Translations under genes and position numbers: made by a program
The notes under the pieces: generated by a model
Database searches by the model: none
What the model was told of the DNA's origin: nothing
What the model saw: only the letters and a program-made list of their open reading frames with translations
Shown: one piece after another, positions 1 to 6,388 of the stretch
Position numbering within the stretch: the stretch's first letter is position 1
Layout: every line of letters begins with the position of its first letter
Assembly (NCBI GenBank): GCA_964551975.1
Contig: CAZKFI010000050.1
Location: 1 to 17,675, forward strand
Length of the DNA stretch: 17,675 nt
DNA from: REEB426 sp964551975
Lineage (GTDB): Bacteria; Actinomycetota; Actinomycetes; S36-B12
Direction of reading: 5' to 3'

Positions 1-1
1 T

Positions 2-73
2 GAGTCACTGAAGGAACTGCAGGAGGAGCGGCGCAAAGCGACCGAGTCGGCGTCTCCGAAGTCTTCGAAGTGA
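2..73 (+). CDS. C-terminal tail of an unidentified protein (5' end outside window)
   Basis: Frame 2 is open from the left edge to a TGA at 71-73. It encodes 23 residues that begin ESLKELQEERRKATE and end SPKSSK. The segment is highly charged, helix-prone and then Ser/Lys-rich, as is common at protein C-termini. Only three bases separate it from the stop codon of the convergent isomerase gene. The product cannot be identified from this fragment, and the frame could be fortuitous because it is short. Favouring a real gene are the typical codon use and the tight convergent fit. Confidence 0.55.
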   Translation, partial: ESLKELQEERRKATESASPKSSK

Positions 74-76
74 GCG

Positions 77-625
77 CTACTCAGTTACCACGGTCACCCG
101 GCGGATCTCCGGATCGGTGAAGATGTCGTACTCGTCAGTGCTGCGGGTTGAGAACTCACTGACGATGGCGCCCTCAGGACCAGCCTGAAACCAGTGCAAG
201 GTGTCTGGATAGATGGTGTGCTGGTCGCCGGCGTGGAGGACGATCTCGTGCCAGGCGGTGAACACCCCACGATCTTTACGCGCAGGGTTGGCCTTGGGAT
301 TGGCTGTGGGCTGGCCCTCCACATAGAGATAGACGGTGCCCTTGCGGCATCGGAAGGTCTCTTCCTTTCCCTGCTCAGTACCCACTGAGACATGGCGGTG
401 CTCGGGACAGGTTTGATGGGGGAGCAACACGATGTCCTTGGCGCAGACCCGATCGGTGTTGACGTAGACGATGAGTTGCAGGCCGGTGTTCTCCAGATCG
501 GACAGTCCAAAGTCCGATACTTCGATATTCCCCCGTTCCTGGTCACTGAGCGCGATACCTGCGTCGGCGAACTGCTGGGCGGTCCACTCCTGTGATCGCC
601 GGATTTGATCCTGGGTCAGTGCCAT
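77..625 (-). CDS. D-lyxose/D-mannose-type sugar isomerase (cupin)
   Basis: The 182-residue protein resembles the D-lyxose ketol-isomerase family, single-domain metal-dependent cupins that interconvert aldoses and 2-ketoses (D-lyxose/D-xylulose, D-mannose/D-fructose). The cupin metal ligands are visible as PEHRH (His76, His78), Glu89 in GKEETF and His144 in DTLHWF. A GTG at 631 is in frame, but it overlaps the AAGGAG ribosome site at 631-636, so I place the start at the ATG at 625, five bases after it. It is the last gene of a six-gene leftward operon, 42 bases after the lipoyl-domain gene. Family and fold are fairly secure. The true substrate is not: related cupin isomerases act on other pentoses, including branched ones, so specificity is inferred only from the sugar-enzyme neighbourhood. 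Confidence 0.85.
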   Translation of the reverse strand: MALTQDQIRRSQEWTAQQFADAGIALSDQERGNIEVSDFGLSDLENTGLQLIVYVNTDRVCAKDIVLLPHQTCPEHRHVSVGTEQGKEETFRCRKGTVYLYVEGQPTANPKANPARKDRGVFTAWHEIVLHAGDQHTIYPDTLHWFQAGPEGAIVSEFSTRSTDEYDIFTDPEIRRVTVVTE

Positions 626-630
626 GGTCA

Positions 631-636
631 CTCCTT
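631..636 (-). promoter_or_regulatory. Ribosome binding site AAGGAG of the sugar isomerase
   Basis: On the minus strand AAGGAG is followed by TGACC and then ATG (625). It overlaps the upstream in-frame GTG (631-629), so that codon cannot be the start served by this site. This decides the start at 625. Confidence 0.7.
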
Positions 637-667
637 CAGGTGCGTTGTACTGCTGGCCTTGCCGCGG

Positions 668-925
668 TCAGTCGGGGATCACCTCACCGGGGTCCCCCAC
701 ATAGGCAATGAGGTCTCCGGTCATACAGACCTGCCCAGGCGCAGCCATAATCCGCAGCAGCACTCCCACCTCGGCGGACTCCACGTCGACCTGCGCCTTA
801 TCCGTCTCAACCAAGAGCAGTGGCTCACCGATAGCCACGGGGTCACCCACAGCCTTGTGCCAGCTGACCACTTCCATCTCGTCTGAGGTCTGGCCGAGTG
901 CTGGCAGACGAATCTCATGTGCCAC
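668..925 (-). CDS. Free-standing lipoyl-domain carrier protein
   Basis: The 85-residue product is essentially one lipoyl domain, the swinging-arm carrier normally found at the N-terminus of E2 subunits of 2-oxoacid or acetoin dehydrogenases. The signature ETDKAQVDVESAE places the lipoylated lysine at Lys43. A biotin carrier would have an MKM-type motif instead. The usual flanking features are present: LPALGQTSDE at the start and PGQVCMTGDLIAYVGD at the end. It starts with GTG, five bases after the E1-beta stop, with AAGGGG as ribosome site inside the end of that gene. There is no linker, peripheral-subunit-binding domain or acyltransferase domain, and none follows in the next gene. The reductively acylated lipoyl group must therefore be used by a distant E2/E3 or by a different chemistry. 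Identity is secure and role inferred. Confidence 0.9.
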   Translation of the reverse strand: MAHEIRLPALGQTSDEMEVVSWHKAVGDPVAIGEPLLLVETDKAQVDVESAEVGVLLRIMAAPGQVCMTGDLIAYVGDPGEVIPD

Positions 926-930
926 GGTGG

Positions 931-1980
931 CTACCCCTTCACCAACTGTCGGATTCCCTGCGCGATGCGTTCCTGACTTGGCACGACGGCCTGCTCCAAA
1001 ACCGGTGCCACTGGCAGCGGTACGTCGTGGGCCGCAATACGCAGAATCGGTGCGCGCAGTGCGGAGAAGCGCTCACCGGCCACGCGTGCGGCAACCTCAG
1101 CTCCCCAACCGCCGGTGAATGTGTCCTCATGGGCGATGACCAATCGCCCAGTCTTGTCGACGGATCGGTAGATGGTGTCGACGTCCAGCGGCAGTAGTGA
1201 GAGTGGATCAATGACCTCGCAGTCGATGCCCTCAGAGGCGAGCTGTTCGGCTGCGGCAAGGCAGCGGTAGAGCGTCAGGTGGGTGGCCACGACCGTTACC
1301 GAGGTGCCGGGGCGCTTGATGATCGCCTTGCCAATCGGCACCAGGTACTCCTCGGTTGGCACATGCGCCGTCAGATCCATGCCGCCGGCACTTTCCCGGC
1401 CCTTGCTGCCGTAGAGGAGCTTGTGTTCGAACACCAGTACCGGATCATCATCGCGAATGGCCGACTTCATGATGCCCTTCGCGTGGTAGGCGTCCGAGGG
1501 GCAGACCACCTTTAACCCGGGTACGTGGATGAAGTAGCTCTCCGGGGACTGACCATGTTGGGCGCCTCGATTGGCGGTCCCCACTGGGCAGCGCAGAACG
1601 AGCGGCACGGTCATCTTGCCGCCCGACATGTAACGGATCTTGGCTGCCTGATTGACGATTTCATCCATACATTCGAAGACGAAATCGGCGTACTGCAGGT
1701 CAGGGATCGGGCGCATACCCATGAGGGCCGCACCTACAGCTGTGCCTGCGATGGCCTTCTCGCTGATCGGGGTATCGATGATGCGCTCCCGCCCAAACTT
1801 CTCCGGCAGGCCGAGATAGACACCGAACGCACCACCGAATCCACCTGGGATGCCGATGTCCTCACCAATAAGGAAGACCCGTTCATCGCGGGCCATCTCC
1901 TCGGCAATCGCCTCACGGATCGCTTCGCCGATGGAGAGCCTGCGCCCGCTGGATGGCTCAAAGGTGCTGGCAGCGTTCAT
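931..1980 (-). CDS. 2-oxoacid/acetoin dehydrogenase-type E1 component, beta subunit
   Basis: The 349-residue protein matches the E1-beta family (pyruvate dehydrogenase, branched-chain and acetoin dehydrogenase types). It forms the alpha2beta2 ThDP enzyme with E1-alpha. Visible motifs are LIGEDIG (residues 37-43), DTPISEKAIAG (69-79; the conserved Glu that activates ThDP), PDLQYADF and the substrate-site motif QHGQSPE (141-147). The C-terminal transketolase-like half includes VIDPLSLLPLD and HEDTFTGGWGAEV. The start overlaps the E1-alpha stop by four bases (ATGA), so translation is coupled and subunits should be made at similar levels. Length is normal for the family. The substrate cannot be read from sequence. 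Acetoin-type or hydroxyketone cleavage is possible given the sugar enzymes around it, but a pyruvate or branched-chain type cannot be excluded. Confidence 0.93.
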   Translation of the reverse strand: MNAASTFEPSSGRRLSIGEAIREAIAEEMARDERVFLIGEDIGIPGGFGGAFGVYLGLPEKFGRERIIDTPISEKAIAGTAVGAALMGMRPIPDLQYADFVFECMDEIVNQAAKIRYMSGGKMTVPLVLRCPVGTANRGAQHGQSPESYFIHVPGLKVVCPSDAYHAKGIMKSAIRDDDPVLVFEHKLLYGSKGRESAGGMDLTAHVPTEEYLVPIGKAIIKRPGTSVTVVATHLTLYRCLAAAEQLASEGIDCEVIDPLSLLPLDVDTIYRSVDKTGRLVIAHEDTFTGGWGAEVAARVAGERFSALRAPILRIAAHDVPLPVAPVLEQAVVPSQERIAQGIRQLVKG

Positions 1981-3005
1981 GCGGAGGTACCCATTGAGGC
2001 GATGGGAAATGGCATGGCGTAGGCGTCACTGAATGCGTCATCGGGATCAGGATCCGGTGAGTTGCGGGCAAACTCCACCGCGTCGTCCAATTCCTGCTCA
2101 ACCGCTGCCTGCATTTGGGCCAGTTGTGCATCGTCTGCGTAGTTGGCCGCACGCAAGGCAGCCTCCATGCGCACCAGCGGATCCCGCGGCTTCCACACTT
2201 CTTCCTCGTCACGTTCCCGGTACTTGCGAGCATCACCACGACTATGACCGGCGAATCGATACGTGAGTGCCTCGATCAGAGTGGGTCCGGCACCGGATGC
2301 TGCGCGTTCGCGTGCCTGGTGCACTGCCGCACGCACCGCCACCGGGTCCATGCCATCAACAGTGAACGCTGGAATGCCATAGCCGGCCGCACGTTCGGCA
2401 ACGCTGGGTACAAGTGTCGTCAGGTGGTAGGCAGTGGAGGCACCGTAGAGATTGTTCTCGCAGATGTAGATGATCGGGAGCTGCTGGACCGCTGCGAAGT
2501 TCACGCCCTCGTGGAATGCACCCTCGTTGGTCGCACCCTCTCCGAAGAAGCAGGCCGCGACCTGACCGGACCGCTGCAGTTTGAAGGCCAACCCCATGCC
2601 GGTCACGATGCTGACGCCGCCGGCGACGATCGCTATGGCGGGGACCATGCCGACCTCCGGATCACCCAGATGCATCGAGCCCCCCTTGCCGCCGCAGCAG
2701 CCGGTGGCCTTGCCGTAGAGCTCAGCCAGCGCCGCACGCATGGTGACGCCCTTGGCGATCGCGTGACCGTGAGGCCGGTGGGTCGAGGTGATCCAGTCCT
2801 GTGGCTGAAGGGCGGCGCAAACGCCTACCGCGACCGCCTCCTGGCCCTGGTACTGGTGGACAGTTCCGGGCAATTCGCCCTTAAGGAAGAGCTGGTAGAC
2901 CTTGTCCTCGAACCGACGGAGCCGAACGAGCTCTATATATAGGTGATGGGCCTGCTCTCGGGTCAGACCCGTGAGGTCGATGGCCGGCTCACTGGAGTGG
3001 GTCAT
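1977..3005 (-). CDS. 2-oxoacid/acetoin dehydrogenase-type E1 component, alpha subunit
   Basis: The 342-residue protein is the ThDP-binding partner of the E1-beta encoded immediately downstream. The diphosphate/Mg-binding motif runs from GEGATNEG (residues 155-162) to CENN (182-185). The conserved HRPHGHAIAKG (76-86) and GGKGGSMHLGD (105-115) segments are also clear. The phosphorylation-loop region reads GHSRGDARKYR. There is no mitochondrial-type extension, and the length fits bacterial PdhA/AcoA proteins. Its ATG overlaps the aldolase stop codon by four bases, and its own stop overlaps the E1-beta start, so aldolase, E1-alpha and E1-beta form a translationally coupled series. This embedding of an E1 between an aldolase and a lone lipoyl carrier is unusual. 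Family assignment is secure and the substrate unknown. Confidence 0.93.
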   Translation of the reverse strand: MTHSSEPAIDLTGLTREQAHHLYIELVRLRRFEDKVYQLFLKGELPGTVHQYQGQEAVAVGVCAALQPQDWITSTHRPHGHAIAKGVTMRAALAELYGKATGCCGGKGGSMHLGDPEVGMVPAIAIVAGGVSIVTGMGLAFKLQRSGQVAACFFGEGATNEGAFHEGVNFAAVQQLPIIYICENNLYGASTAYHLTTLVPSVAERAAGYGIPAFTVDGMDPVAVRAAVHQARERAASGAGPTLIEALTYRFAGHSRGDARKYRERDEEEVWKPRDPLVRMEAALRAANYADDAQLAQMQAAVEQELDDAVEFARNSPDPDPDDAFSDAYAMPFPIASMGTSA

Positions 3006-3916
3006 GCCACCGCCTCCATGTTCCTGGCCCGTCCGGTGCCGCCGTAGAGACGGATCAGATCCCGGACAGCCTCGGTGATCGCTGCCTTTCCGGCCTCCAG
3101 GAAGTCCGTCTCCTTATGGGAGCCGACCAGGTCATGGACGGACTCCTGCCCAGTCCAGGTGGCGGCGTTGGCCTGAACCGCCTCAAGGAACGTCTTTTTC
3201 AGGCGGGTGCCGACGTTGAACTTGGCCACGCCCGCTGCAATCGCCGCGGTGACGTCTGCCGGCGGAAAGCCCGTGCCACCGTGGATCGCTAGGGGGATCT
3301 CGACGGCCGCGCTGATGGCCTGCAGTCGAGGCAGGTCGATCGTGGCCGTGCCGCTGGTTAGCAGGTGCACATTGCCCACGGCTACCGCCAGGGCGTCCAC
3401 TGCGGTGGCCGCGACGAAGTCGCGGGCCTGGTCTGGGTCCGTCATGTAGGCGTGCGCGTCCTGCACCGTCCCACCGATGTAGTCCGGCAGTGAACCGAAC
3501 TCGGCCTCGACGGCCACACCCACCGGATGGGCTGCTTGGACCAGGGTCGCTACCGCCTCCTGTGCCTCACCCACCGGCCAACGATGGCTGTCGATCATCA
3601 CGGCGTTGAAGCCGCAGTCGATTCCTCGGATGGCCTGCTCCAGCGTGTGCGTCTCGTTGAGTAGGAATGCCGCGGGTACCGAGCAATCTTCGAGCAACGT
3701 CCGCCCCATGGCGCCGAGGAATGGGATGCCTCGGTGATCAAGCCAGGAGTCGGCGAGCATGGTGGCTCCGAATCCGACGATCACCGGGGCTTGCTCAGCT
3801 TCGGCGGCGGCGAGCACTGCCTCGAATGAGTAGCTGTCCCAGCTTTCGAAATAGCCCAGGGCGTATCCCTGCGCGCGTGCGTGGTTGAGCAGTTCGGGTA
3901 GGGCTACCAGGGTCAT
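3002..3916 (-). CDS. Class II ketose-bisphosphate aldolase-family protein with altered active site
   Basis: The 304-residue protein belongs to the zinc-dependent class II fructose/tagatose-bisphosphate aldolase family (Fba/GatY/KbaY type). Recognisable segments are GFNAVMIDSH (102-111), VAVEAEFG (134-141), DALAVAVGNVH (174-184, metal-ligand His184) and IPLAIHGGTGFPP (207-219, metal-ligand His212). The usual HLDHG motif, which supplies the catalytic Asp and the first metal His, reads LLNET (85-89), so Asp is replaced by Asn87 and His by Glu88. The usual NxxTD segment is NVGTR. The start has a GAGGA ribosome site. It follows the sugar kinase by about 36 bases, which fits cleavage of a ketose 1-phosphate to dihydroxyacetone phosphate plus an aldehyde. 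The substitutions mean aldolase activity should be treated as inferred. Confidence 0.82.
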   Translation of the reverse strand: MTLVALPELLNHARAQGYALGYFESWDSYSFEAVLAAAEAEQAPVIVGFGATMLADSWLDHRGIPFLGAMGRTLLEDCSVPAAFLLNETHTLEQAIRGIDCGFNAVMIDSHRWPVGEAQEAVATLVQAAHPVGVAVEAEFGSLPDYIGGTVQDAHAYMTDPDQARDFVAATAVDALAVAVGNVHLLTSGTATIDLPRLQAISAAVEIPLAIHGGTGFPPADVTAAIAAGVAKFNVGTRLKKTFLEAVQANAATWTGQESVHDLVGSHKETDFLEAGKAAITEAVRDLIRLYGGTGRARNMEAVA

Positions 3917-3952
3917 AGAGTCCTCGAGGATGCCTTCGCGATCGACGTACCC

Positions 3953-4957
3953 TCAGGCTAGTACCTCGAGGGGCACCTGCGCCATGACCTCACGCGCCTC
4001 GTCGTCGCTATAGAGCGTTGAGTGGCAACCCAAACCGCGACACACCGATGCACCAAGTGCCGCCGCGTAGCGCAGGGTGTCGGCGATGGGCCAGTTCCGC
4101 AGAATTCCCAGCACCACGCCAGCCATGAACGCATCCCCGGCACCTGATCCGTCGATGAACTCGACCGGGAGCGGTGCGATGCGCAGTACCTGGTCGCCGT
4201 CGGCATAGAGCGCACCTCCCGAGCCGCAGGTGATGACAACCCGCGGGCAGCCCCATTGCAGGAGGACCTTCGCCTGCTCGACCGGGTCCAACGCACCGGT
4301 GATGACCGCTGCCTCGTCTTGATTGGGAAGGAACCAGTCGACATACGGCATCAGCGGACGGACGCGTTCGGCGGTTCCCGGCGTACCTAGGGGAACGGCA
4401 ACATCCAGCAACACGATGCTGCCAGCGGCACGGGCTCGCTGCAGGACTGGCAGAAGGTCGTCGGCGAGCAGGCCCGGCAGGAGGAGGTATCCGCCGACAA
4501 TGAGAATGTCTGCGTCCTGCGCCCCCCGGTCGACATCCTGTGCTGTGAACTCGGCATTCGCGCCGAAGCAATGCAGGAAGCGTCGATCATCTCCGGCGAG
4601 CGAGAGCACCACGGTCTGCGAGGTTGGTGAGGTAGTGCTGTAGGTGATCGTCGAGGTATCAACACCGCCCGCGATGAGCTCATCAACCAGCTGCTGCCCC
4701 AGACCGTCGGCTCCGACCCGCCCGCTTATCCGCACCCGCACACCAAGTTCGGCAAGGTCAAGGCCGGTGTTCGCCGCACAGCCCCCAGACTGGTAGAGCG
4801 GTGGGTCGATGGAGACCAAAATCCCGGGCTTGGGTAGCTCGGGCAACGGGGGAACGAAGAGGTCGGATACCAGGATTCCCGCGCAGGCAACCAGGGGTTC
4901 GGACGTACTCACCCGTGCAGTGTTGGCCAAGGCAGCCTCGAGGTCAAGTACTTCCAC
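3953..4957 (-). CDS. PfkB-family carbohydrate kinase
   Basis: The protein (334 residues from the GTG at 4957) is a ribokinase/PfkB-family kinase that transfers phosphate from ATP to a sugar hydroxyl. The N-terminal substrate motif SGGCAANTG (57-65) and the C-terminal DGSGAGDAFMAG (269-280) are present. Asp275 is the catalytic base and GAG forms the anion hole. The region VDWFLPNQDEAAVITG (206-221) is also typical. An alternative start is the GTG at 4912 (MSTSEPLV), with AACACT six bases upstream as a possible leaderless -10. This would leave a more normal promoter gap. It is the first gene of the leftward operon and probably makes the phosphorylated ketose used by the downstream aldolase. The sugar is not determinable. 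Confidence 0.9.
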   Translation of the reverse strand: MEVLDLEAALANTARVSTSEPLVACAGILVSDLFVPPLPELPKPGILVSIDPPLYQSGGCAANTGLDLAELGVRVRISGRVGADGLGQQLVDELIAGGVDTSTITYSTTSPTSQTVVLSLAGDDRRFLHCFGANAEFTAQDVDRGAQDADILIVGGYLLLPGLLADDLLPVLQRARAAGSIVLLDVAVPLGTPGTAERVRPLMPYVDWFLPNQDEAAVITGALDPVEQAKVLLQWGCPRVVITCGSGGALYADGDQVLRIAPLPVEFIDGSGAGDAFMAGVVLGILRNWPIADTLRYAAALGASVCRGLGCHSTLYSDDEAREVMAQVPLEVLA

Positions 4958-4974
4958 GGCGGACGCCGGTGACC

Positions 4975-4980
4975 TACGCT
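4975..4980 (+). promoter_or_regulatory. Candidate -10 box (TACGCT) for a leaderless epimerase transcript
   Basis: TACGCT matches TAnnnT and ends six bases before the ATG at 4987. This is the spacing at which transcription would begin at the start codon. No ribosome site precedes that ATG, which fits a leaderless mRNA. A weaker minus-strand box, TAGGTC (4976-4971), overlaps it and might serve the divergent kinase operon. No clear -35 is visible. Confidence 0.4.
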
Positions 4981-4986
4981 GCCGCC

Positions 4987-5844
4987 ATGTCGCGTAATCC
5001 TTTGGGTATCCACTCCTTCGTTTGGGTCGGCCAATGGACCCCTGACCAGTGTGAGTTCGCCATCACGAGCACGGTCACAGCGGGCTACGACCTCATCGAG
5101 ATCTCCGGCATGCAACCGGATGCCATTGACATCGGTCATACCCGGGATGCCCTGACGCGAGCCGGGTTGGCCTCGACGGTCACCCTCGGGCTGCCGGTTT
5201 CCGGCGACATCAACTCCGAAGACCCAGCACGGATCGAAGAGGGTCGCCGAATTCTCATGTCGGCACTGGATCTCACTTCAGGGATCGGCTCCGATTTCCT
5301 CGGTGGCGTGATCTTTGGAGCGCTCAACAAGTACGACCTACCCACGACCGATGCCGCTCGACGCAATAGCGCCGCGGTCATACGGGAGATCGCTCAAGAG
5401 GCGAAGGGTCGCGGGGTGCGCATCGGCCTTGAGTTCGTCAATCGCTACGAGAGCAACCTGCTCAACACGGTGCAGCAGACACTGGACTACATCGATCTGG
5501 TCGGTGAGAGCAATGTCTATGTCCATGCCGACATGTATCACATGAACATCGAGGAGCGAAACTTCCGCGAGCCATTGCTGGCATGCGGTGACCGACTGGG
5601 CTACATCCATATCGGCGAGTCAAACCGTGGATATCTGGGAACCGGCACTATTGACTTCGATGAGGTGTTCGGTGCGCTTAATGAGATGCACTACACCGGG
5701 GCCATTACCTTCGAATCCTTCTCTTCACGAATTGTGGACGACAAACTGGCCGTGGCCCTGTGCGTCTGGCGTGATCTCTGGGAGGACAGCATGGAACTGG
5801 CCCGGCACGCCAAAGGGTTCATCGAGCAGCGACTGGCCGCCTGA
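4987..5844 (+). CDS. Ketose 3-epimerase family protein (D-tagatose/D-psicose/L-ribulose 3-epimerase-like TIM barrel)
   Basis: The 285-residue TIM-barrel protein belongs to the sugar phosphate isomerase/epimerase superfamily, closest in motif pattern to ketose 3-epimerases. All four metal ligands are recognisable: Glu in GLEFVNRYES, Asp in HADMYHMNIEE, His in GYIHIGESNRGYLGTG and Glu in ITFESFS. The HMNIEE and GExNRGxxGxG signatures are typical of enzymes that epimerise free ketoses at C3 (D-fructose/D-psicose, D-xylulose/D-ribulose). The reading frame stays open upstream to 4801, but that part is antisense to the kinase gene. I therefore start at the ATG at 4987, which has a leaderless-type -10. 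It is divergent from the kinase operon and overlaps the convergent membrane gene at its 3' end by 26 bases. Confidence 0.88.
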   Translation: MSRNPLGIHSFVWVGQWTPDQCEFAITSTVTAGYDLIEISGMQPDAIDIGHTRDALTRAGLASTVTLGLPVSGDINSEDPARIEEGRRILMSALDLTSGIGSDFLGGVIFGALNKYDLPTTDAARRNSAAVIREIAQEAKGRGVRIGLEFVNRYESNLLNTVQQTLDYIDLVGESNVYVHADMYHMNIEERNFREPLLACGDRLGYIHIGESNRGYLGTGTIDFDEVFGALNEMHYTGAITFESFSSRIVDDKLAVALCVWRDLWEDSMELARHAKGFIEQRLAA

Positions 5845-6388
5845 CCGGTACAAACCCGCGAACCAGGAGCAGCAGGACGATCGAGACCGTACCGGTGATG
5901 AGCAGGCCCAACGACCAGTCTGCGAGGGCGTCTGTCCCAGCAAGCACGTAGTGCATGGTTGCCAGGGGCCAGGCGATGTAAGCAAGGAGGTGCGAACGCT
6001 TGAAGAGCGTGGCGCCAGCCTTTCCAAGTTTGGTTCGCAGTCGACCCAGCACGGTTACTGGCAGCAAAGTCCACAGGGCCACTGTGCCCAGGCCCACGGC
6101 AATCGGCTCCCACGGAGAGGTAAAGGGGATGAGTACCTGACCAAGAGTGAACGTCATGACCGGGTCGATCAGCAGCAGACCGAAGTGCAGGACGAGGAAT
6201 CCCACGGCCAGAGCCCCAAGCCAGCGATGCATCATGAACAGGGACTTTGGTGAGGCATGCTCGGCGAGCAGTCGCGTGCGAAGTAGGAGTCCCCACACCA
6301 CGACGCAGGTCAGCAAACTCCAGGCCACCAGACCGCTGGCTCGGATCGCAAGCCAGGTCCAGGGCAGTTCCAGGACGGCGTTAAGCAT
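5819..6388 (-). CDS. Ferric reductase-like transmembrane haem protein
   Basis: The 189-residue protein has about five to six hydrophobic segments (roughly 12-36, 54-75, 97-116, 133-150, 158-178). Two histidine pairs, His54/His68 and His133/His146, lie one helix length apart. This is the bis-haem pattern of the ferric reductase/NADPH-oxidase membrane domain. It has no FAD- or NAD-binding C-terminal domain, so it would pass electrons through the membrane from a separate donor. I place the start at the ATG at 6388, which overlaps the end of apbE by eight bases. The open frame continues to 6652 but only antisense-like sequence lies there. It is the last gene of the operon. Pairing with ApbE suggests transmembrane electron transfer to or from an FMN-bearing protein (inference). 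Its 3' end overlaps the convergent epimerase gene. Confidence 0.8.
   Translation of the reverse strand: MLNAVLELPWTWLAIRASGLVAWSLLTCVVVWGLLLRTRLLAEHASPKSLFMMHRWLGALAVGFLVLHFGLLLIDPVMTFTLGQVLIPFTSPWEPIAVGLGTVALWTLLPVTVLGRLRTKLGKAGATLFKRSHLLAYIAWPLATMHYVLAGTDALADWSLGLLITGTVSIVLLLLVRGFVPVRRPVAAR

Noticed and set aside
626..667. Possible decayed E2 acyltransferase remnant after the lipoyl domain
   Set aside because: Only about 42 bases separate the lipoyl stop and the isomerase start. This is too short for any E2 remnant, and it contains the isomerase's ribosome site.
2115..2942. 275-residue rightward ORF opposite E1-alpha
   Set aside because: It lies wholly antisense to E1-alpha, which has all ThDP motifs, and its translation shows no recognisable domain.
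4801..4986. Upstream extension of the epimerase frame
   Set aside because: It is antisense to the conserved N-terminal motifs of the PfkB kinase. The family's N-terminus begins at about MSRNPLGIHSF, and a leaderless-type -10 precedes the ATG at 4987.
77..5844. myo-Inositol (iol) catabolic operon
   Set aside because: The role order is similar, but the cupin has D-lyxose isomerase motifs and the TIM barrel has ketose 3-epimerase motifs. The ThDP enzyme is a two-subunit E1 and not IolD-like, so the resemblance is analogy only.
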